Source of the DNA: Macropodus opercularis
Lineage: Eukaryota > Chordata > Actinopteri > Anabantiformes > Osphronemidae
DNA: 64,000 nucleotides
Direction: 5' to 3'
Assembly (NCBI GenBank): GCA_030770545.1
Contig: CM061092.1
Span: 18,787,501 to 18,851,500, forward strand
The notes below the pieces were generated by a model. That model was not told the origin of the DNA. It did no database searches and saw only the letters and a list, made by a program, of their open reading frames with translations. Positions 55,612 to 64,000 of this stretch are shown here, one piece after another. Position numbers and translations under genes: made by a program. Every line of letters begins with the position of its first letter. The first letter of the stretch is position 1.

Positions 55612-55926
55612 AAACGCTCTGAGGCCAACAAAGCCTAACCTCTCAAAGTGCAGATATGTAGCGAATTCCCGTACGACTTCAAGTTTCTCATGAATCCACT
55701 AGTGCCCCATGTGTATGATTCTACCTCACGCTGAGCCGTAACAATCAAGTAGGTTGTGTGGAAGCACCTTTGGTTGCACTCTGAGCTATACCTGCGTAGG
55801 CATTGTCCACACACTTCTTTGTATTACAGGTTTGGAGCTTGGGTACAATACAATTTCTTTCTCCTAAGCTTCTGCCATTACACGGAACACTTAACTACAC
55901 CCTAGTAGTAAACTAAAGGCTGTTTT

Positions 55927-55999
55927 CGAGCTAGCCAGGAGTCGAACCTAGAATCTTCTGATCCGAAGTCAGACGCGTTATCCATTACGCCACTAGCCC
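55927..55999 (-). tRNA. tRNA-Arg-TCG: tRNA-Arg(TCG), M19
   Basis: Consensus. Confidence 0.95.
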
Positions 56000-56098
56000 T
56001 GCTTTAGCTTGTGCACACATGTCGCAACATTGCCTGTACGCGATTGACAGCGACAAAGAGCATTGCATTGAACACCAAAACAAAGAAGAAGGTATCAG

Positions 56099-56170
56099 TG
56101 CCGTGACCCGGATTCGAACCGGGGTTGCTGCGGCCACAACGCAGAGTACAAACCACTATACGATCACGGC
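56099..56170 (-). tRNA. tRNA-His-GTG: tRNA-His(GTG), M19 (variant)
   Basis: A21 to T. Confidence 0.85.
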
Positions 56171-56242
56171 TGGGTTGCTGCAACTGTGCCTCCGTGCGAG
56201 GTAAACAACTAGTCCTTATTACATCCAACTAAAGGCTGTTTT

Positions 56243-56315
56243 CGAGCTAGCCAGGAGTCGAACCTAGAATCTTCTGATCCGTAGTCAGACGCGTTATCCA
56301 TTGCGCCACTAGCCC
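56243..56315 (-). tRNA. tRNA-Arg-ACG: tRNA-Arg(ACG), M19
   Basis: Consensus. Confidence 0.95.
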
Positions 56316-56776
56316 TGCGTTTGGGAGTGCATAGGTGTCACAATATTGCCTATACATCGTTGACAGGCAAACAAATATCTTCCCCCAGTTGTGGAGTTTG
56401 TCAGTTATCTGACAGTTTGCGAAGGTCGCAGGCGGCAAGAAAAGAAGCAGTAGTCATGTGTGTAGTTCTGAACTTTGCAACAACAAGCATAGCATTGAAT
56501 GCAATACATAATTGTCACAACATTGCATGTACCTGCTTAATATCGACAAAAATCTTCCTGCACGTACACGTTTACTGAGTTTGGCACTTATGTGACTGCT
56601 CGTGAAGGTTGCAGGTGTCAGAAAGTGGACCAGACGTCTTTGTGTGTAGTTGTAATCTTTGTAACAGGAAGCATAGCATTTAATGCAATGATCACCAAAA
56701 CAAACAAGTTAAGGGACGTCACAGTGACGAGACTGGGATTCGAACCGCAAATGCTGCAGTTTCTGACCGGCTCTCA

Positions 56777-56848
56777 AGCAGAGTGGCGCAGCGGAAGCGT
56801 GCTGGACCCATAACCCAGAGGTCGATGGATCGAAACCATCCTCTGCTA
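56777..56848 (+). tRNA. tRNA-iMet-CAT: initiator tRNA-Met(CAT), M19 (variant)
   Basis: G31 to A. Confidence 0.8.
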
Positions 56849-57066
56849 ATTGCGTTAGTGTTCGGCGTCAAGCTGTGTGATTAACACAGGGTATATGTTT
56901 TTGCCGTTTGCATTAAAGCACAAGTGTTCAGGGTTCTTTCCACCTCTTAATGGTTCAGCGATCTGTATGTAAAGCCACTGTGGACATTCCACCCGAGTCG
57001 CCCGTCTCAGGCCAGCCTGGCATTAGTGCTTTCTTTGTTAGCCATGCATCAATTGCTTCCTTTTAA

Positions 57067-57148
57067 GGTAGTGTGGCCGAGTGGTCTAATGCGCTGGATT
57101 TAGGCTCCAGTCTCAATTGAGGCGTGGGTTCAAATCCCACCGCTGCCA
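57067..57148 (+). tRNA. tRNA-Leu-TAG: tRNA-Leu(TAG), M20 (variant)
   Basis: C12-U23 D-stem mismatch. Confidence 0.85.
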
Positions 57149-58435
57149 TTTTTGCATCTTCCGGGAGGCAATAGCAGGCAGTAATCTCCATGAACGTTTA
57201 GTGGGTGACTGGGCCGTCAAGCTTGACGTGTAGCTGGGTTTAGGCTCCAGTCCCAATTGAGGCATGGCTTCAAATCCCACCACTGAAATTTGCGTAGTTA
57301 GTCCGTGAGTGACTGAGCTTTGAAAGTTTTTAAAAAAAAAAAATCAGATGGTGTTCATGAGAGAGAGCAGCTGACTGCAGTCCTTGAGAAGCCCGTTCAA
57401 CTTAGCGTAGAGAGTCAACAGTGGTGTGACACGTGAGTGACCGAAAATGAGATACGCTCCTGCACTTCTGTTCACCTGCGGTTCATGACAAACTGATTGC
57501 AGTAGTTGGGATGAGAAACTAAAAGTTCTTGCACAAACTGTTTTGGTATCGCAGTCTGAGTGGTATTTTTCCAATGTTCTTCGGAGCGAAGGTGTGCGGC
57601 AATGGCACGGAGGACACGTGGTCAGCAAACCTTACCGTGGATTATGGAAGGCCTGCATGCAAAGACCACAACTTCCAAGACCTTTTTCTGTGGCAGTGTG
57701 GCCGAGCACCCAAGGCGCTGGATTAAGGCTCCAGTCTCATTTAAGGTGTGGGAGCTCTTAGAAAGTTCTAAATTTATCAAAACGTAACCTCACAATGTAC
57801 AAACTTTCAGGCGTGGTAAATTCTCGCATGAGTTCAAGTTTCTCACGAATCCACTAGTGCCCCATGTGTGCGATACTGCTTCACGCTGAGCTGTAACAAT
57901 CAAGCAGGTTTTGTGGAAACACCTTTGGCCAGACACACACTTCTTTGTATAGTAAGTTTGGAGTTCAAGGATCCAAGAGGTTAGGTACAGTGTCATTTCT
58001 TTTTCGTGAACTGGTGCCTTTACACAGAACCAGTAGAAGCCTTTATTTCAAGGGGGCCCTAATGTGTAGGGGTTTCTCTTGTTTTTAAATCCGTCTGATT
58101 TGGAGAATCTATGAACAAGTAATGGTGTAGGAGGCTGTAAATTGTTCATTGTGAGTCAAAATCTACCTGCAAACACTTTAGAGTTAAGCTCTGTGTTTGA
58201 AAATACATTGCACCTAACCTCTTAGATCCTAGAACTCAAAACCTACTATACAATAAAGTGCGTGTCTGGTCAAAGGTACTTCCACAAAACCCACTTGACT
58301 GTTAGAGCTCAGCGTCAAGTAAAATTGTATGATCTGTATGTAAAGCCACTATGGATATTCCACCCTGAGTCGCCTGTCTTAGGTCACACTGGCGTAATTG
58401 CTTTTTTGCTTTGCTTTGCTTTGCTTTGCTTTTAA

Positions 58436-58517
58436 GGTAGTGTGGCCGAGTGGTCTAAGGCGCTGGATTAAGGCTCCAGTCTCATTTGAGGCGTGGGTTC
58501 AAATCCCACCACTGCCA
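58436..58517 (+). tRNA. tRNA-Leu-AAG: tRNA-Leu(AAG), M20
   Basis: Consensus. Confidence 0.95.
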
Positions 58518-58822
58518 AAATGCTCTGAGGCCAACAAAGCGTAACCTCTCAAAGTGCAGACATGTAGCGAATTCCCGTACGACTTCAAGTTTCTCATGAA
58601 TCCACTAGTGCCCCATGTGTATGATTCTACCTCACGCTGAGCCGTAACAATCAAGTAGGTTGTGTGGAAGCACCTTTGGTTGCACTCTGAGCTATACCTG
58701 CGTAGGCATTGTCCACACACTTCTTTGTATTATAGGTTTGGAGCTTGGGTACAATACAATTTCTTTCTCCTAAGCTTCTGCCATTACACGGAACACCCTA
58801 GTAGTAAACTAAAGGCTGTTTT

Positions 58823-58895
58823 CGAGCTAGCCAGGAGTCGAACCTAGAATCTTCTGATCCGAAGTCAGACGCGTTATCCATTACGCCACTAGCGC
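58823..58895 (-). tRNA. tRNA-Arg-TCG: tRNA-Arg(TCG), M20 (variant)
   Basis: The 5' end is GCGCTAG, so pair 2-71 is a C-U mismatch; private. Confidence 0.85.
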
Positions 58896-58994
58896 TGCTT
58901 TAGCTTGTGCACACATGTCGCAACATTGCCTGTACGCGATTGACAGCGACAAAGAGCATTGCATTGAACACCAAAACAAAGAAGAAGGTATCAG

Positions 58995-59066
58995 TGCCGT
59001 GACCCGGATTCGAACCGGGGTTGCTGCGGCCACAACGCAGAGTACTAACCACTATACGATCACGGC
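58995..59066 (-). tRNA. tRNA-His-GTG: tRNA-His(GTG), M20
   Basis: Consensus. Confidence 0.95.
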
Positions 59067-59138
59067 TGGGTTGCTGCAACTGTGCCTCCGTGCGAGGTAA
59101 ACAACTAGTCCTTATTACATCCAACTAAAGGCTGTTTT

Positions 59139-59211
59139 CGAGCTAGCCAGGAGTCGAACCTAGAATCTTCTGATCCGTAGTCAGACGCGTTATCCATTGC
59201 GCCACTAGCCC
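59139..59211 (-). tRNA. tRNA-Arg-ACG: tRNA-Arg(ACG), M20
   Basis: Consensus. Confidence 0.95.
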
Positions 59212-59672
59212 TGCGTTTGGGAGTGCATAGGTGTCACAATATTGCCTATACATCGTTGACAGGCAAACAAATATCTTCCCCCAGTTGTGGAGTTTGTCAG
59301 TTATCTGACAGTTTGCGAAGGTCGCAGGCGGCAAGAAAAGAAGCAGTAGTCATGTGTGTAGTTCTGAACTTTGCAACAACAAGCATAGCATTGAATGCAA
59401 TACATAATTGTCACAACATTGCATGTACCTGCTTAATATCGACAAAAATCTTCCTGCACGTACACGTTTACTGAGTTTGGCACTTATGTGACTGCTCGTG
59501 AAGGTTGCAGGTGTCAGAAAGTGGACCAGACGTCTTTGTGTGTAGTTGTAATCTTTGTAACAGGAAGCATAGCATTTAATGCAATGATCACCAAAACAAA
59601 CAAGTTAAGGGACGTCACAGTGACGAGACTGGGATTCGAACCGCAAATGCTGCAGTTTCTGACCGGCTCTCA

Positions 59673-59744
59673 AGCAGAGTGGCGCAGCGGAAGCGTGCTG
59701 GGCCCATAACCCAGAGGTCGATGGATCGAAACCATCCTCTGCTA
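59673..59744 (+). tRNA. tRNA-iMet-CAT: initiator tRNA-Met(CAT), M20
   Basis: Consensus. Confidence 0.96.
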
Positions 59745-59963
59745 ATTGCGTTAGTGTTTGCCGTCAAGCTGTGTGACTAACACAGGGTATATGTTTTTGC
59801 CCTTTGCATTAAAGCACAAGTGTTCAGGGTTCTTTCCACCTCTTAATGGTTCAGCGATCTGTATGTAAAGCCACTGTGGACATTCCACCCCGAGTCGCCC
59901 GTCTCAGGCCAGCCTGGCATTAGTGCTTTCTTTGTTAGCCATGCATCAATTGCTTCCTTTTAA

Positions 59964-60045
59964 GGTAGTGTGGCCGAGTGGTCTAAGGCGCTGGATTTAG
60001 GCTCCAGTCTCAATTGAGGCGTGGGTTCAAATCCCACCGCTGCCA
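59964..60045 (+). tRNA. tRNA-Leu-TAG: tRNA-Leu(TAG), M21
   Basis: Consensus with T5. Confidence 0.96.
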
Positions 60046-61332
60046 TTTTTGCATCTTCCGGGAGGCAATAGCAGGCAGTAATCTCCATGAACGTTTAGTG
60101 GGTGACTGGGCCGTCAAGCTTGACGTGTAGCTGGCTTTAGGCTCCAGTCCCAATTGAGGCATGGCTTCAAATCCAACCACTGAAATTTGCGTAGTTAGTC
60201 CGTGAGTGACTGAGCTTTGAAAGTTTTAAAAAAAAAAAAATCAGATGGTGTTCATGAGAGAGAGCAGCTGACTGCAGTCCTTGAGAAGCCCGTTCAACTT
60301 AGCGTAGAGAGTCAACAGTGGTGTGACACGTGAGTGACCGAAAATGAGATACGCTCCTGCACTTCTGTTCACCTGCGGTTCATGACAAACTGATTGCAGT
60401 AGTTGGGATGAGAAACTAAAAGTTCTTGCACAAACTGTTTTGGTATCGCAGTCTGAGTGGTATTTTTCCAATGTTCTTCGGAGCGAAGGTGTGCGGCAAT
60501 GGCACGGAGGACACGTGGTCAGCAAACCTTACCGTGGATTATGGAAGGCCTGCATGCAAAGACCACAACTTCCAAGACCTTTTTCTGTGGCAGTGTGGCC
60601 GAGCACCCAAGGCGCTGGATTAAGGCTCCAGTCTCATTTAAGGTGTGGGATCTCTTAGAAAGTTCTAAATTTATCAAAGCGTAACCTCACAATGTACAAA
60701 CTTTCAGGCGTGGTAAATTCTCGCATGAGTTCAAGTTTCTCACGAATCCACTAGTGCCCCATGTGTGCGATACTGCTTCACGCTGAGCTGTAACAATCAA
60801 GCAGGTTTTGTGGAAACACCTTTGGCCAGACACACACTTCTTTGTATAGTAAGTTTGGAGTTCAAGGATCCAAGAGGTTAGGTACAGTGTCATTTCTTTT
60901 TCGTGAACTGGTGCCTTTACACAGAACCAGTAGAAGCCTTTATTTCAAGGGGGCCCTAATGTGTAGGGGTTTCTCTTGTTTTTAAATCCGTCTGATTTGG
61001 AGAATCTATGAACAAGTAATGGTGTAGGAGGCTGTAAATTGTTCATTGTGAGTCAAAATCTACCTGCAAACACTTTAGAGTTAAGCTCTGTGTTTGAAAA
61101 TACATTGCACCTAACCTCTTAGATCCTTGAACTCAAAACCTACTATACAATAAAGTGCGTGTCTGGTCAAAGGTACTTCCACAAAACCCACTTGACTGTT
61201 AGAGCTCAGCGTCAAGTAAAATTGTATGATCTGTATGTAAAGCCACTATGGATATTCCACCCTGAGTCGCCTGTCTTAGGTCACACTGGCGTAATTGCTT
61301 TTTTGCTTTGCTTTGCTTTGCTTTGCTTTTAA

Positions 61333-61414
61333 GGTAGTGTGGCCGAGTGGTCTAAGGCGCTGGATTAAGGCTCCAGTCTCATTTGAGGCGTGGGTTCAAA
61401 TCCCACCACTGCCA
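61333..61414 (+). tRNA. tRNA-Leu-AAG: tRNA-Leu(AAG), M21
   Basis: Consensus. Confidence 0.95.
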
Positions 61415-61719
61415 AAATGCTCTGAGGCCAACAAAGCTTAACCTCTCAAAGTGCAGACATGTAGCGAATTCCCGTACGACTTCAAGTTTCTCATGAATCC
61501 ACTAGTGCCCCATGTGTATGATTCTACCTCACGCTGAGCCGTAACAATCAAGTAGGTTGTGTGGAAGCACCTTTGGTTGCACTCTGAGCTATACCTGCGT
61601 AGGCATTGTCCACACACTTCTTTGTATTATAGGTTTGGAGCTTGGGTACAATACAATTTCTTTCTCCTAAGCTTCTGCCATTACACGGAACACCCTAGTA
61701 GTAAACTAAAGGCTGTTTT

Positions 61720-61792
61720 CGAGCTAGCCAGGAGTCGAACCTAGAATCTTCTGATCCGAAGTCAGACGCGTTATCCATTACGCCACTAGCCC
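61720..61792 (-). tRNA. tRNA-Arg-TCG: tRNA-Arg(TCG), M21
   Basis: Consensus. Confidence 0.95.
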
Positions 61793-61891
61793 TGCTTTAG
61801 CTTGTGCACACATGTCGCAACATTGCCTGTACGCGATTGACAGCGACAAAGAGCATTGCATTGAACACCAAAACAAAGAAGAAGGTATCAG

Positions 61892-61963
61892 TGCCGTGAC
61901 CCGGATTCGAACCGGGGTTGCTGCGGCCACAACGCAGAGTACTAACCACTATACGATCACGGC
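61892..61963 (-). tRNA. tRNA-His-GTG: tRNA-His(GTG), M21
   Basis: Consensus. Confidence 0.95.
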
Positions 61964-62035
61964 TGGGTTGCTGCAACTGTGCCTCCGTGCGAGGTAAACA
62001 ACTAGTCCTTATTACATCCAACTAAAGGCTGTTTT

Positions 62036-62108
62036 CGAGCTAGCCAGGAGTCGAACCTAGAATCTTCTGATCCGTAGTCAGACGCGTTATCCATTGCGCC
62101 ACTAGCCC
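62036..62108 (-). tRNA. tRNA-Arg-ACG: tRNA-Arg(ACG), M21
   Basis: Consensus. Confidence 0.95.
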
Positions 62109-62569
62109 TGCGTTTGGGAGTGCATAGGTGTCACAATATTGCCTATACATCGTTGACAGGCAAACAAATATCTTCCCCCAGTTGTGGAGTTTGTCAGTTA
62201 TCTGACAGTTTGCGAAGGTCGCAGGCGGCAAGAAAAGAAGCAGTAGTCATGTGTGTAGTTCTGAACTTTGCAACAACAAGCATAGCATTGAATGCAATAC
62301 ATAATTGTCACAACATTGCATGTACCTGCTTAATATCGACAAAAATCTTCCTGCACGTACACGTTTACTGAGTTTGGCACTTATGTGACTGCTCGTGAAG
62401 GTTGCAGGTGTCAGAAAGTGGACCAGACGTCTTTGTGTGTAGTTGTAATCTTTGTAACAGGAAGCATAGCATTTAATGCAATGATCACCAAAACAAACAA
62501 GTTAAGGGACGTCACAGTGACGAGACTGGGATTCGAACCGCAAATGCTGCAGTTTCTGACCGGCTCTCA

Positions 62570-62641
62570 AGCAGAGTGGCGCAGCGGAAGCGTGCTGGGC
62601 CCATAACCCAGAGGTCGATGGATCGAAACCATCCTCTGCTA
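62570..62641 (+). tRNA. tRNA-iMet-CAT: initiator tRNA-Met(CAT), M21
   Basis: Consensus. Confidence 0.96.
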
Positions 62642-64000
62642 ATTGCGTTAGTGTTTGCCGTCAAGCTGTGTGACTAACACAGGGTATATGTTTTTGCCGT
62701 TTGCATTAAAGCACAAGTGTTCAGGGTTCTTTCCACCTCTTAATGGTTCAGCGATCTGTATGTAAAGCCACTGTGGACATTCCACCCCGAGTCGCCCGTC
62801 TCAGGCCAGCCTGGCATTAGTGCTTTCTTTGTTAGCCATGCATCAATTGCTTCCTTTTAAGGTAGTGTGGCCGAGTGGTCTAAGGCGCTGGATTTAGGCT
62901 CCAGTCTCAATTGAGGCGTGGGTTCAAATCCCACCGCTGCCATTTTTGCATCTTCCGGGAGGCAATAGCAGGCAGTAATCTCCATGAACGTTTAGTGGGT
63001 GACTGGGCCGTCAAGCTTGACGTGTAGCTGGGTTTAGGCTCCAGTCCCAATTGAGGCATGGCTTCAAATCCAACCACTGAAATTTGCGTAGTTAGTCCGT
63101 GAGTGACTGAGCTTTGAAAGTTTTTTTAAAAAAAAAATCAGATGGTGTTCATGAGAGAGAGCAGCTGACTGCAGTCCTTGAGAAGCCCGTTCAACTTAGC
63201 GTAGAGAGTCAACAGTGGTGTGACACGTGAGTGACCGAAAATGAGATACGCTCCTGCACTTCTGTTCACCTGCGGTTCATGACAAACTGATTGCAGTAGT
63301 TGGGATGAGAAACTAAAAGTTCTTGCACAAACTGTTTTGGTATCGCAGTCTGAGTGGTATTTTTCCAATGTTCTTCGGAGCGAAGGTGTGCGGCAATGGC
63401 ACGGAGGACACGTGGTCAGCAAACCTTACCGTGGATTATGGAAGGCCTGCATGCAAAGACCACAACTTCCAAGACCTTTTTCTGTGGCAGTGTGGCCGAG
63501 CACCCAAGGCGCTGGATTAAGGCTCCAGTCTCATTTAAGGTGTGGGATCTCTTAGAAAGTTCTAAATTTATCAAAACGTAACCTCACAATGTACAAACTT
63601 TCAGGCGTGGTAAATTCTCACATGAGTTCAAGTTTCTCACGAATCCACTAGTGCCCCATGTGTGCGATACTGCTTCACGCTGAGCTGTAACAATCAAGCA
63701 GGTTTTGTGGAAACACCTTTGGCCAGACACACACTTCTTTGTATAGTAAGTTTGGAGTTCAAGGATCCAAGAGGTTAGGTACAGTGTCATTTCTTTTTCG
63801 TGAACTGGTGCCTTTACACAGAACCAGTAGAAGCCTTTATTTCAAGGGGGCCCTAATGTGTAGGGGTTTCTCTTGTTTTTAAATCCGTCTGATTTGGAGA
63901 ATCTATGAACAAGTAATGGTGTAGGAGGCTGTAAATTGTTCATTGTGAGTCAAAATCTACCTGCAAACACTTTAGAGTTAAGCTCTGTGTTTGAAAATAC
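62642..64000. repeat. tDNA monomer M22 (cut by window end)
   Basis: The first 1,359 bp of a monomer: Leu(TAG), both Leu relics, the left inverted-repeat arm and part of its spacer. The array therefore continues beyond the window. Confidence 0.97.
62861..62942 (+). tRNA. tRNA-Leu-TAG: tRNA-Leu(TAG), M22
   Basis: Consensus with T5. Confidence 0.96.

Larger units (their letters stand above)
53942..56848. repeat. tDNA monomer M19
   Basis: 2,907 bp; near twin of M16 (offset 8,709 bp). Confidence 0.97.
56849..59744. repeat. tDNA monomer M20
   Basis: 2,896 bp; M15-type front but canonical His, Arg(ACG) and iMet at the back. Confidence 0.97.
59745..62641. repeat. tDNA monomer M21
   Basis: 2,897 bp: five GCTTT units and the 10-bp ACAC deletion. 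Shares GTGTTTGCCG and GTGACTAAC at its start with M22. Confidence 0.97.

Noticed and set aside
1..64000. CRISPR array or bacterial tRNA operon
   Set aside because: Repeat units are ~2.9 kb with eukaryotic tRNA features (no encoded CCA, A34 anticodons, Pol III boxes and terminators), not short repeats with unique spacers.
1..64000. tRNA-derived SINE family
   Set aside because: Monomers are strictly head-to-tail, contain several different intact tRNAs on both strands, and show no target-site duplications or dispersed insertion pattern.
1..64000. 5S rRNA or snRNA genes in the spacers
   Set aside because: No 5S internal control region or Sm-site/PSE-like pattern is recognisable in any spacer.

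Overview
The window is one uninterrupted tandem array of a ~2.9-kb tRNA-gene monomer from a eukaryotic nuclear genome, most likely an animal. No protein-coding gene, rRNA gene or transposon is recognisable. The eukaryotic call rests on these points: tRNA genes without encoded CCA, internal A/B boxes with poly-T terminators, A34 anticodons (AAG for Leu, ACG for Arg) that require inosine, His(GTG) without an encoded G-1, and an animal-type initiator tRNA-Met (A1-U72, AUCGAAA T-loop, three G:C pairs below the anticodon loop). The species cannot be named. Arg(TCG) here is a near-clone of Arg(ACG), unlike the distinct mammalian Arg(TCG) family, which argues weakly against a mammal.

Layout: I number monomers M1-M22 from just after one initiator tRNA to the end of the next. 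M1 lacks only its first 4 bases; M22 is cut by the window end. A full monomer reads: Leu(TAG) +, a Leu relic, a T/A homopolymer tract, a ~350-bp unassigned segment, a second Leu relic, a diverged flank with a long inverted repeat, a (TTTGC)n tract, Leu(AAG) +, Arg(TCG) -, His(GTG) -, Arg(ACG) -, a duplicated spacer, a His relic -, and iMet +. The monomer is itself assembled from older duplications: two Leu blocks, two Leu-flank blocks plus an inverted copy, and two Arg-His blocks whose second His has decayed.

M3-M9 (5815-27831) carry rearranged monomers. A 140-bp deletion fuses Leu(TAG) to the neighbouring Leu relic in M4, M5, M7, M8 and M9, and a 1,219-1,220-bp internal duplication joined at Leu(AAG) is present in M5 and M9. 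Shared private variants show M3-M4-M5 to be a copy of M6-(M7)-M8-M9. M10-M22 are mostly full-length and show two-monomer (about 5.8 kb) and three-monomer (8,709 bp) higher-order periodicities. Every monomer length is explained by a handful of discrete indels.

I count 17 intact-length Leu(TAG), 21 Leu(AAG), 21 Arg(TCG), 21 His, 21 Arg(ACG) and 21 iMet genes, plus 7 chimeric Leu genes. Many copies carry stem mismatches or changes at identity positions, shared along lineages, so the array looks like a multi-copy tDNA locus evolving by unequal exchange with part of its copies decaying. Comparable tandem tDNA repeats are known, for example the 3.18-kb Xenopus laevis tDNA repeat. I see no operon-like or protein-based system here.
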